A stretch of 51,036 nucleotides of DNA from assembly GCA_020161335.1 (NCBI GenBank), contig JAIUOJ010000010.1, forward strand, positions 1 to 51,036. The letters run 5' to 3'. This document shows positions 36,511 to 43,880 of this stretch, piece after piece. The notes under the pieces were generated by a model. That model was not told the DNA's origin. It searched no databases and saw only the letters and a list, made by a program, of their open reading frames with translations. A program made the translations under genes and the position numbers. Positions within the stretch are counted from its first letter, which is position 1. The number at the start of each line of letters is the position of its first letter. The DNA is from Pseudomonadota bacterium (GTDB taxonomy: Bacteria; Pseudomonadota; Gammaproteobacteria; Xanthomonadales; Xanthomonadaceae).

Positions 36511-37476
36511 ATGTCCAAACGCCAACTGTTCAAACTGCCGTCGTCGGCGGTTACCGATGAAACCGTCTATCGCGCGCGTCGCCGGCTGCTCGGCGCGTTC
36601 GCGGTCTCGCCGATGCTGTCGCTGGCCGGGTGTGCCGATGCCGAGGTGCCGCCCTCGACCGTCGTGGTGACGCCGGAGCAGGCGCGATCGGGCTTCCGCA
36701 CGCGCGAGCCGCTGACGCGCTACGAGGACGTCACCAGCTACAACAACTTCTACGAGTTCGGCACCGACAAGTCCGACCCGTCGCGCGCGGCGAAAACCCT
36801 CCGCACCTCGCCGTGGAACGTGGCGGTCTCCGGCGAATGCGCCAAGCCCGGCACGGTCGGCCTGGAGGACCTGCTCAGGGCCGCCACGCCCGAGGAGCGC
36901 ATCTATCGCCTGCGCTGCGTGGAAGGCTGGTCGATGGTGATCCCGTGGCAGGGCGTACCGCTGTCGGCCGTGCTGAAACGCTTCGAGCCGACCTCGAAGG
37001 CAAAGTACGTCGCCTTCACCACCCTCGCCGACCGCGCGCAGATGCCGGGCATCCGCTATCGCTCGATCGACTGGCCCTACCGCGAGGGCCTGCGCATCGA
37101 CGAGGCCATGCATCCGCTGGCGTTCCTCGCCACCGGCCTGTACGGCAAGCCGCTGCCACAGCAGAACGGCGCGCCGCTGCGGCTGGTGGTGCCGTGGAAA
37201 TACGGCTTCAAGAGCATCAAGTCGATCGTGGAGATCCGCTTCACCGAAAGAATGCCGCCAACCGCGTGGAACCGGCTGCAGCCCGGCGAGTACGGCTTCT
37301 ACAGCAACGTCAATCCCGACGTGGACCATCCGCGCTGGAGCCAGAAGACCGAGCGCCGCATCGCCGGCACCGGCAACCGGCTGTTCGCCGAGCGCATCCC
37401 GACGCTGCCGTTCAACGGCTACGGCGAGCAGGTGGCCGCCCTGTACGCGGGCATGGACCTGAAGAAATGGTATTGA
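36511..37476 (+). CDS. msrP: MsrP, periplasmic methionine-sulfoxide reductase molybdoenzyme subunit
   Basis: 321 residues. A Tat-like signal with consecutive arginines ([14 protein letters not shown]) is followed by the sulfite-oxidase fold. The Mo-ligating Cys is at 136 in [20 protein letters not shown]. The ends of the conserved domain are [15 protein letters not shown] and KKWY. It repairs oxidised methionine in periplasmic proteins, with electrons from MsrQ encoded next. The start at 36511 is inferred from the signal sequence; a TATGCT -10-like box is at 36483. Confidence 0.95.
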   Translation: MSKRQLFKLPSSAVTDETVYRARRRLLGAFAVSPMLSLAGCADAEVPPSTVVVTPEQARSGFRTREPLTRYEDVTSYNNFYEFGTDKSDPSRAAKTLRTSPWNVAVSGECAKPGTVGLEDLLRAATPEERIYRLRCVEGWSMVIPWQGVPLSAVLKRFEPTSKAKYVAFTTLADRAQMPGIRYRSIDWPYREGLRIDEAMHPLAFLATGLYGKPLPQQNGAPLRLVVPWKYGFKSIKSIVEIRFTERMPPTAWNRLQPGEYGFYSNVNPDVDHPRWSQKTERRIAGTGNRLFAERIPTLPFNGYGEQVAALYAGMDLKKWY

Positions 37477-37515
37477 CCGCGAACGCGCGAACGCGCGCCG
37501 CGGCGGGCTGATCGC

Positions 37516-38157
37516 GTGGCGCGCGCGACGCCCCGCGCCATCATCGCCGCGAAGGTCGCGGTGCATGCGCTGGCGCTGGCGCCATTGGCTTGGCTGTCCT
37601 GGCAGTTCTGGCAGGTGTTCAGCGAGGCCGACATCGATGCACTCGGGGCCGATCCGGTGGCCGAGATCGAGCATCGCCTCGGCCTGTGGGCACTGCGCCT
37701 GCTGCTGCTCGCGCTGGCGGTGACCCCGCTGCGCCAGCTCAGCGGCCAGGCGGTGCTGCTGCGCTTCCGGCGCATGCTGGGCCTGTACGCGTTCGCCTAC
37801 GCCAGCCTGCACTTCGCGGCCTACCTCGCGCTCGACCTGCGCGGCTACTGGGCGCAGGTGTTCGAGGAGATCGCCAAGCGCCCGTACATCACCGTGGGCT
37901 TCGCCGCCTGGCTGCTGCTGGTGCCACTGGCGGTCACGTCCACCCAGGGCTGGATGCGGCGCCTGGGCCGTCGCTGGGGCCAGTTGCACAAGCTGGTCTA
38001 TGCGATCGCGATCCTCGCCGTGCTGCACTTCTGGTGGATCGTGAAATCGGACATCCGCGAGCCGCTGCTGTACGCGGCGATCCTGGCCCTACTGCTGGGC
38101 TGGCGCGCGTGGAAGCGGTTCGTGCCGCGGCGCGCGCGGCCGGCGGCCTCAGCCTGA
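37516..38157 (+). CDS. msrQ: MsrQ, haem-binding membrane partner of MsrP
   Basis: 213 residues starting with GTG. About six membrane helices with ferric-reductase-like features: YASLHFAAYLALDLRGYW and LHKLVYAIAILAVLHFWWIVKSD carry the haem-ligand histidines. It takes electrons from the quinone pool or a flavin reductase and passes them to MsrP. The gene is 39 bp after msrP. Its last 9 bp overlap the convergent FHA gene. Confidence 0.93.
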   Translation: MARATPRAIIAAKVAVHALALAPLAWLSWQFWQVFSEADIDALGADPVAEIEHRLGLWALRLLLLALAVTPLRQLSGQAVLLRFRRMLGLYAFAYASLHFAAYLALDLRGYWAQVFEEIAKRPYITVGFAAWLLLVPLAVTSTQGWMRRLGRRWGQLHKLVYAIAILAVLHFWWIVKSDIREPLLYAAILALLLGWRAWKRFVPRRARPAASA

Positions 38158-38952
38158 GCCGAACAGCAGCAGCGCCGCGAGCAGCGCGGCGATCGCCACC
38201 GCCGCCAGCAGTAGCCACGGCAGGCGCCAGGCCCCGCCCTGGTCGACCTCGCGCCGGGGCGCGGCATCCGCGGCCCGGGCCACGTGGGGCGCCTCCTCCT
38301 CGCGGCGCGCGGACAAGCGCCGGGGCGCCTCGACCACGAACCGGTGGTGGGCGTCGAACACCACCTGGTCGCCGGCCAGCAGCACCGCGTCGCGGACCGG
38401 CTCGCCGTTGACCACGCTGCCCTCGGCCGAGCCCAGGTCGCGCAGCACGACCTGCTCGCCCACCAGTTCCAGCCGCGCGTGCCGGTCGGCGAACGCGGGC
38501 GCGTCGATGCGGATGTCGGCATCGGCGCTGCGGCCGACCAGGCGCGGCCGTTCAAGGGTGAAGCTGCGTCCGTGGAAGTGGCCACCGACCCCGCGCAGGA
38601 CCACGCGCAGGTCCGGCCCCGGGGCCGACGCGTCGCGCGGCTCTTCGGGCACGGTGCGCGGCGGCTGCGCCGACACCAGCCGCATCTCCGCCCCGTCGAC
38701 GTACACCGCGTCGCCGACGCGCAGCATCGCCATGCGCCGCACCTGGCGTCCGTTCACGTGCACGCCGGGCGCGCCTTCGTCGACCGCCAGCCACATGCCG
38801 CGCCGGTCCACGCACAGCCGGACGGCACTGTGCTCGTCGCCGGCGACGAGGTCGATCTCGCCACGTCCGCGCCGGCCGAGCCCATGGACCCCGATCGACA
38901 GGGGATGATCGGCCCGTTCCTGGTCGGGGAATCGCAGTCTGACGGCTTCCAT
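38149..38952 (-). CDS. FHA-domain protein with C-terminal membrane anchor
   Basis: 267 residues. The second half holds a clear FHA domain (FTLERPRLVGRSADADIRIDAPAFADRHARLELVGEQV, then VVNGEPV), which binds phosphothreonine. The N-terminal ~100 residues look like a degenerate FHA (HVNGRQVRRMAMLRVGDAVYVDGAEM). A basic/acidic linker follows, then a single C-terminal span (LPWLLLAAVAIAALLAALLLF), so the FHA parts face the cytoplasm. FHA proteins often serve Ser/Thr kinase or secretion systems; no such partner is next to it. Confidence 0.87.
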   Translation of the reverse strand: MEAVRLRFPDQERADHPLSIGVHGLGRRGRGEIDLVAGDEHSAVRLCVDRRGMWLAVDEGAPGVHVNGRQVRRMAMLRVGDAVYVDGAEMRLVSAQPPRTVPEEPRDASAPGPDLRVVLRGVGGHFHGRSFTLERPRLVGRSADADIRIDAPAFADRHARLELVGEQVVLRDLGSAEGSVVNGEPVRDAVLLAGDQVVFDAHHRFVVEAPRRLSARREEEAPHVARAADAAPRREVDQGGAWRLPWLLLAAVAIAALLAALLLFGSG

Positions 38953-39054
38953 AGCGGCGGCAATCTAGCACGGTGGTCACGGTTCGCAACGCGCTTGGTG
39001 AAAGCGCCGGGCGGTCGCAGAATGGCGTCCCTTCCTCCTCGCCGGGACCCGCCC

Positions 39055-39327
39055 ATGTCAGGCATCGACATCCGCCACCCCCACTCCCTGCCCATGGACA
39101 AGGCACGCAAGGCCGTCGAGCAGGTCGCGAAGAAGCTCGCCGACCGCTTCGACGTCGACTACGCGTGGAAGGGCGACGTGCTCAACTTCGCCCGCTCCGG
39201 GGTCGACGGCAAGATCGCGCTGACGCCCAAGCAACTGCACGTCACCGCCAGCCTGGGCTTCCTGCTGTCCGCGCTGAAGGGGCCGATCGAGGCCGAGATC
39301 CGCCGGGTGCTGGACGAGAAGTTCTGA
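39055..39327 (+). CDS. Polyhydroxyalkanoic-acid-system family small protein
   Basis: 90 residues. The pattern HPHSLPMDKARKAVEQVAKKLADRFDVDYAWKGD, then VDGKIALTPKQLHVTASLGFLLSALKGPIEAEIRRVLDEKF, matches the family seen beside PHA-synthesis genes. The ATG at 39055 is the only start that gives the family length. Function unknown in detail. A phasin lies 2.7 kb downstream on the same strand, but no PHA synthase is present in the window. Confidence 0.82.
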   Translation: MSGIDIRHPHSLPMDKARKAVEQVAKKLADRFDVDYAWKGDVLNFARSGVDGKIALTPKQLHVTASLGFLLSALKGPIEAEIRRVLDEKF

Positions 39328-39370
39328 GCAGGCCACTACGCTCCCTGCTCCGGTTGCCACCTCTTGAAGC

Positions 39371-39541
39371 GCCCTTCTTCCGCCGAGCGGGAGCAGGTGG
39401 TGCGCAGCACCGGATGAGGGTGTTTTCACTCTTCCGGCCGGAACACCCCCATCCGCCTTCGGCACCTTCCCCCGTGAAACGGGGGAAGGAAACCCCGCAT
39501 CGCTGCAGGGTCATGCATCCCTGACACCCCTTCCCCGCCAA
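39371..39541 (+). repeat. Long direct repeat, copy A (contains a head-to-head pair of the two-hairpin element)
   Basis: 171 bp nearly repeated at 39656-39827. It holds a plus-oriented two-hairpin element (39371-39422; stem 2 GTGC-gca-GCAC) and an inverted copy (39444-39489; stem 2 GCC-gaa-GGC, stem 1 CCTTCCCCCG). It continues into the shared gcatcgctgcagggtcatgc block. Confidence 0.85.
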
Positions 39542-39550
39542 CCAGGAGAG

Positions 39551-39680
39551 GGAAACGGCAAGCCACCGAATGGTGATCCACCTCCGAGGTGCCCTTCTCC
39601 CGCTGGGCGGGAGAAGGAAACGGCAAGCCACCGAATGGCGATCCACCTCCGACGTGCCCTTCTCCCGCTGGGCGGGAGAA
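39551..39680 (+). repeat. Two tandem 65-bp units
   Basis: Units 39551-39615 and 39616-39680 start ggaaacggcaagccaccgaa and differ by only two or three bases (gatggt/gatggc, gaggtg/gacgtg). Each ends with hairpin 1 of the intergenic element; the first lacks hairpin 2. The gap 39328-39861 contains no gene. Confidence 0.9.
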
Positions 39681-39827
39681 GGTGGTGCGCAGCACCGGAT
39701 GAGGGTGCTTTTTACCCTTCCGGGCGGAACACCCCCATCCGCCTTCGGCACCTTCCCCGTGGGACGGGGGGAGGAAACCGCGCATCGCTGCAGGGTCATG
39801 CATCCCTCGCACCCCTTCCCCGCCAAA
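39656..39827 (+). repeat. Long direct repeat, copy B
   Basis: Second copy of the 171-bp repeat, again a plus element (39656-39707) facing an inverted element (39730-39774), ending in the shared ccccttccccgccaa block. Differences from copy A are small substitutions and length changes in the loops. Confidence 0.85.
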
Positions 39828-39861
39828 CAGAGGAAGGAAGCAGCGATGTCCCGAATGCCGT

Positions 39862-40584
39862 TCAATCGAACGCGAACGGCTCGGCCTCGTCCGCGAACAG
39901 CCGGCGCGAAACTGCCAGCTCGTCCCGCTCGATCTCGTCGACGAAGGCGGCCGGGTCGGCCAGCGATTCGAACGCCGCGTAGCCGCGCTCCAGGAAGCCC
40001 TGCAGCTCGCCCAGCCCCGCCAGCCGCGCCGGGCCGCGCGAGAACGCCAGCAGCGCCGACACGCCCGACATCTGCAGCGCCTTGCCGAAGCCGCGACCCA
40101 CCCGGCCGATCAGCTCGATCTGCCGCGTCCGCAGCCGCGCCTGCCCGACCTGGCGGTAGGCCTCGCCGTACAGTGCGTCGTCCAGGCGCTTGCGGCGCGG
40201 CGCCAGCGCCTCCAGCACCTCGGCCATGCGCAGGTCCAGTTCCTGCGTGAGCGCGCCCAGCTCGATCGCGTCGGCCACCGTGCCCAGCAGCTTCTTCGGC
40301 AGCAGCCGGCGCATCATCGGGATCACGCGGAAGATGTCGGCATCGCGCCGGGTGAAGTCGCGGTCGCCGTAGACGTCGCTGAGGAAGAACTCCGCGGCGG
40401 GGGCGCGCTGCGCGTCGTGCAGGAAGTGGCGGAAGCTGGCCTTGAGCCGCGCCGCCTGCCAGCGCCGCAGCTCGGGCAGCCAGCGCAGGCCGTTGCGCGG
40501 CTCGCGCGCGGGGTCGTGCAGGGCCTGGTGCCGGGCCAGCAGGCGGCCCAGGCGGTCCGTATCGTCGCTCGGCATGGGCGGCAT
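39862..40584 (-). CDS. Conserved hypothetical protein
   Basis: About 240 residues, charged and helical, without signal peptide or membrane span. A motif EFFLSDVYGDRDFTRRDADIFRVIPMM near residue 70 is strongly patterned and, as I recall, is conserved in similar hypothetical proteins of this group. The C-terminus is ALLAFSRGPARLAGLGELQGFLERGYAAFESL. I do not recognise a function. Two close starts (40584 and 40575) are possible. It is divergent from the patatin gene with only 78 bp between them. Confidence 0.75.
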   Translation of the reverse strand: MPPMPSDDTDRLGRLLARHQALHDPAREPRNGLRWLPELRRWQAARLKASFRHFLHDAQRAPAAEFFLSDVYGDRDFTRRDADIFRVIPMMRRLLPKKLLGTVADAIELGALTQELDLRMAEVLEALAPRRKRLDDALYGEAYRQVGQARLRTRQIELIGRVGRGFGKALQMSGVSALLAFSRGPARLAGLGELQGFLERGYAAFESLADPAAFVDEIERDELAVSRRLFADEAEPFAFD

Positions 40585-40662
40585 CTTGGTCGCGGTCGCG
40601 GATTCGAGCAAGCCTTCGAACCGCGTCCGTTACACTTCGGCGTCGCCCGGACCTCCGCACGC

Positions 40663-41949
40663 ATGCTCTCACTGCACCCCGCACGGAAGCGCAGGACACA
40701 CACCGCCCGCCAGCCCCTGCGCATCGGCCTGGCGATCGCCGGCGGCGGTCCCATCGGCGGCATGTACGAACTCGGCGCCCTGCGCGCGCTCGACGAGGCG
40801 CTGGAAGGCGTCGACCTCACCCGCCTGGACTGCTACGTCGGCGTGAGCAGCGGCGCCTTCCTCGCCGCGGGCCTGGCCAACCGGATCGGCACCGAGGAAA
40901 TGTGCCGCGGGTTCATCACCGGCACCAGCGACGACATCAGCTTCCGCCCGGAGACCTTCCTGCGGCCCAACGTCGGCGAGTACCTGCGGCGCATGGCGCG
41001 CATCCCCGAACTGTCGCTGTCGTGGACGAAGCGCCTCCTGTCCAGCCCGGGCAAGGCGCTGCGCTGGTCGGAGATCATGCTGCGCTTCGGCGGCCTGGTG
41101 CCGACCGGACTGTTCGACAACCGCGCGGTCGAGCATTTCCTGCGCGACGTGTTCAGCCGCCGCGGCCGCAGCAACGATTTCCGCAAGCTCGACGCCGACC
41201 TGTTCGTGGTCGCGGTCGACCTCGACAGCGGCGAGGCGGTGCGCTTCGGCGAACCGGGCTGGGATGCCGTGCCGATCTCGCAGGCCGTGCAGGCCAGTGC
41301 CGCCCTGCCCGGCCTGTATCCGCCGGTGGAAATCAACGGCCGCCACTTCCTCGATGGCGCGCTGCGCCGGACCATGCACGCCTCGACCGTGCTCGACCGC
41401 GGCATCGACCTGATGATCGGCATCAACCCGCTGGTGCCGTTCGATGCGTCCCGTGCGCCGCGCCAGTCCGGCGAGGCCGACCAGCTCGGCCTGGCCAGCG
41501 GCGGCCTGCCCAGCGTGCTGTCGCAGACGCTGCGCACCATGCTGCAGTCGCGCATGCAGATCGGCATGGAGAAGTACCCGCACCTGTACCCGGACATCGA
41601 CCAGCTGGTGTTCGAACCCAACGCCGGTGACAGCGAGCTGTTCTTCACCAACCTCTTCAGTTTCTCGGCCCGCCAGCGGGTGTGCGAACTGGCCTACCGC
41701 AACACCCTGGCCGACCTGCGCGCGCGCGCCGCCGACCTGGCCCCGGTGCTGGCCGCGCACGGCCTGCGCCTGCGTCCGGAGATCCTCGCCGACGAGGGTC
41801 GCGGCATCCTCGATTCACTGTCGCCGCCGCCCCCGCGCAGCACCGAGACCACCGCGCGCCTGCGGCGCGCGCTCGACGACGCCGACCACCTGGTCGAGTC
41901 CGCGCGCAAGCCGCGCCGGCGCACGCGCACAGCGCGCACGCTGGTGTGA
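40663..41949 (+). CDS. Patatin-like phospholipase
   Basis: 428 residues. The oxyanion-hole loop is GGGPIGGMYELGAL, the nucleophile Ser62 sits in YVGVSSGAFL, and the catalytic Asp231 is in RHFLDGALR. It is thus a Ser-Asp dyad lipid acyl hydrolase, cytoplasmic or peripheral to the membrane, with a long C-terminal helical region and a basic Arg/Thr tail. Between a PHA-type protein and a phasin, it might act on lipid bodies or granules, but membrane phospholipid turnover is equally likely. Confidence 0.9.
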   Translation: MLSLHPARKRRTHTARQPLRIGLAIAGGGPIGGMYELGALRALDEALEGVDLTRLDCYVGVSSGAFLAAGLANRIGTEEMCRGFITGTSDDISFRPETFLRPNVGEYLRRMARIPELSLSWTKRLLSSPGKALRWSEIMLRFGGLVPTGLFDNRAVEHFLRDVFSRRGRSNDFRKLDADLFVVAVDLDSGEAVRFGEPGWDAVPISQAVQASAALPGLYPPVEINGRHFLDGALRRTMHASTVLDRGIDLMIGINPLVPFDASRAPRQSGEADQLGLASGGLPSVLSQTLRTMLQSRMQIGMEKYPHLYPDIDQLVFEPNAGDSELFFTNLFSFSARQRVCELAYRNTLADLRARAADLAPVLAAHGLRLRPEILADEGRGILDSLSPPPPRSTETTARLRRALDDADHLVESARKPRRRTRTARTLV

Positions 41950-42015
41950 ATGCTCTAGACAACCCCCGCATCCTGCGTCATCGCCACTCCACCTCGGCAT
42001 CCAGGGAACGCAAGC

Positions 42016-42564
42016 ATGGCCAAGTTCAAGAAGAGCACCAAGAAGTCCACGACCGGCAAGGCAGATGACGCGAAGGGCCAGGCTGAACACCTGTCGAAGT
42101 CGCTCAGCGAATCGGCGCAGCAGATCTGGCTCGCCGGCGTCGGCGCGTTTGGACGTGCGCAGGCCGAGGGCACCAAGCTGTTCGAGGGCCTCGTCAAGGA
42201 AGGCCTGAACCTCGAGAACACCGCGCGCAAGTTCGCCGGCAAGCGCGCGGACGTGGTCCGCGACGCGGTCGAGAACCGCGTCGGCCAGGCGCGCGAGCGC
42301 GCCGCCGACACCTGGGACCGGCTGGAGAAGGTCTTCGAGGAGCGCGTGCAGAAGGCGCTGGTCAAGCTCGGCGTGCCGGGCCGCGAGGACCTGAAGGACC
42401 TCACCGACCGCGTCGAGCGCCTCACCTCTGAACTGCGCCAGCAGCGCGGGGGCAAGGCCGCGAAGGCACCCGCCGCACGCAAGGCCGCCGCCAGGCCGGC
42501 AAAGCCGGCCGCCAAGAAGGCGCCGCGCAAGACCGCGAAGAAGGCGGCCAAGACGGCGGCCTGA
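42016..42564 (+). CDS. Phasin-family protein with Ala/Lys-rich histone-like tail
   Basis: 182 residues. The central part (about 25-135; QQIWLAGVGAFGRAQAEGTKLFEGLVKEG) is the poly(hydroxyalkanoate) granule-associated phasin pattern. The last ~45 residues are Lys/Ala/Pro repeats (AARKAAARPAKPAAKKAPRK), as in PhaF-type proteins, which bind DNA and granules. Phasins coat granules; the basic tail suggests chromosome contact. Some phasin-like proteins exist in species that make no PHA. Confidence 0.85.
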   Translation: MAKFKKSTKKSTTGKADDAKGQAEHLSKSLSESAQQIWLAGVGAFGRAQAEGTKLFEGLVKEGLNLENTARKFAGKRADVVRDAVENRVGQARERAADTWDRLEKVFEERVQKALVKLGVPGREDLKDLTDRVERLTSELRQQRGGKAAKAPAARKAAARPAKPAAKKAPRKTAKKAAKTAA

Positions 42565-42606
42565 ACCGGCGCCGGGCACCCTGCCCGGCCCCGCCGCGCA
42601 GGAAGA

Positions 42607-42633
42607 CGGGGCCGCACCATGCGGCCCCGTTGC
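42607..42633 (+). terminator. Terminator after phasin gene
   Basis: CGGGGCCGCA-cca-TGCGGCCCCG is a perfect 10-bp stem with a 3-nt loop, followed by only a weak TTG tract. Confidence 0.65.
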
Positions 42634-42741
42634 GTCATGGACCACTGGCCGGCGCGGGCGCTGCCCTTGCGCGGCTGTGGACGTCGTTCCATTTCCGGGC
42701 GACCCCTTCGGGTATCCTCTTCGGCCTTCGAGAGGCCCCTC

Positions 42742-43779
42742 ATGCCGACATCGCTCCAGTGGCTCGTCGCCCTCGCCGTCGTTGGCGTGGTCGGCGGCGT
42801 CGCCACGGTTTACTTCCGCAACATCCAGATGCGCCGCGACGAAACCGCGGCCGGCATCGTCGCCCTGTCCGGCGTGTCCTGGCGCACGTTCATCCACATG
42901 GTGCTCGACGCCCTCTCGCGCCGCGGCTTCGAGCGCGTGGTCGACAGCGATACCGCCTCCGGCGACAGCGACTTCGTGCTGGAACGCCAGGGCGAACGCC
43001 ACCTCCTGTCGTGCAAGCATGGCAGCGCCTTCGTCCTGGGCCGCCTGACCGTGAACGAGCTGGCCAACGACATCAACCTCAACAACGCGGCCGGCGGCTT
43101 CCTGCTGACCCAGGGCCGGATCACCGACGACGCGCGCCCGGTGGCGGCGCTGCAGCGCATCGAGCTGCTGGACGGCCCCACCCTGTGGCCGCAGTTGCGC
43201 GACTTCCTGCCCGCCGAGCAACTGGCCGGCATCCGCGCGAAGGCGGCGCAACTGGCGCGCCAGCGCGTGCTGTCGTCGTGGCTGGTCGCCCTGCTCGCCG
43301 GCGTCGCCACCTTCCTGGCCTTGCCCGATGCGCCCGCCACGACCAAGCCCGAGCCCGTGGCCGATGCCGGGCCCGCCGCCACGGCACCAACCGCGGCCGA
43401 CGCAGGCGCGGCCACGCGCATGCCTACCCCGGCAGCATCCCCGGCCGACGACGCGTCCGCAGCACCGGCGACCGCCGACGCGATGCCGGCCGCCGAGGCA
43501 GCGATGGTCGCTGCCGACGCGACGGCGCCCGCGGGCAGCGTGGAACAGCACCGCACCGACGTGGCCCGCGCCATTTCGACCTTGCCCGACGTGGACCGCG
43601 CGATCTGGTCCAGCGAATCCACGCTGCAGGTGTTCCTGCTGGAAATCGACGGCGATGCCTTCACCCGCATCTGCCCGCTGATCGAACGCTACGACGAGCT
43701 GGCGTCCTCGCGCATCCAGCTCACGCCGCCGCAGGGCAGCGACGCCCGCGTGCGATTCCGGCAGTGCCGGTCGTACTGA
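42742..43779 (+). CDS. Membrane-anchored Mrr-like (restriction-endonuclease fold) protein
   Basis: 345 residues. The N-terminal span is LVALAVVGVVGGVATVYF. A domain of about 100 residues follows (WRTFIHMVLDALSRRGFERV...SGDSDFVLERQGERHLLSCKHG), matching the Mrr fold with Asp77 and Lys92; the usual Glu/Gln two residues before the Lys is Ser90. A second span (SSWLVALLAGVATFLAL), an Ala/Pro/Asp linker and a C-terminal ~70-residue domain follow. The start at 42742 is just before the span. Function unknown; nuclease activity is doubtful without the Glu/Gln. Confidence 0.8.
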   Translation: MPTSLQWLVALAVVGVVGGVATVYFRNIQMRRDETAAGIVALSGVSWRTFIHMVLDALSRRGFERVVDSDTASGDSDFVLERQGERHLLSCKHGSAFVLGRLTVNELANDINLNNAAGGFLLTQGRITDDARPVAALQRIELLDGPTLWPQLRDFLPAEQLAGIRAKAAQLARQRVLSSWLVALLAGVATFLALPDAPATTKPEPVADAGPAATAPTAADAGAATRMPTPAASPADDASAAPATADAMPAAEAAMVAADATAPAGSVEQHRTDVARAISTLPDVDRAIWSSESTLQVFLLEIDGDAFTRICPLIERYDELASSRIQLTPPQGSDARVRFRQCRSY

Positions 43780-43880
43780 CGAGGCGGCGACCGGAAGACT
43801 CGTGAGGGGTGATCCGAAACCGCGGCCGCTGATACGCGACCGCTTCTCCCGGCACCCGCCACCCGTCCCGAATCACCGTC

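Noticed and set aside
39371..39827. CRISPR array at the repeat-filled gap
   Set aside because: Repeats are long, unequal, self-complementary in pairs and directly joined; there are no regular short repeats with unique spacers and no cas genes.
40585..40662. Divergent promoter between the hypothetical gene and the patatin gene
   Set aside because: A TACACT-like hexamer (40631-40636) exists but no convincing -35 at the right distance on either strand.
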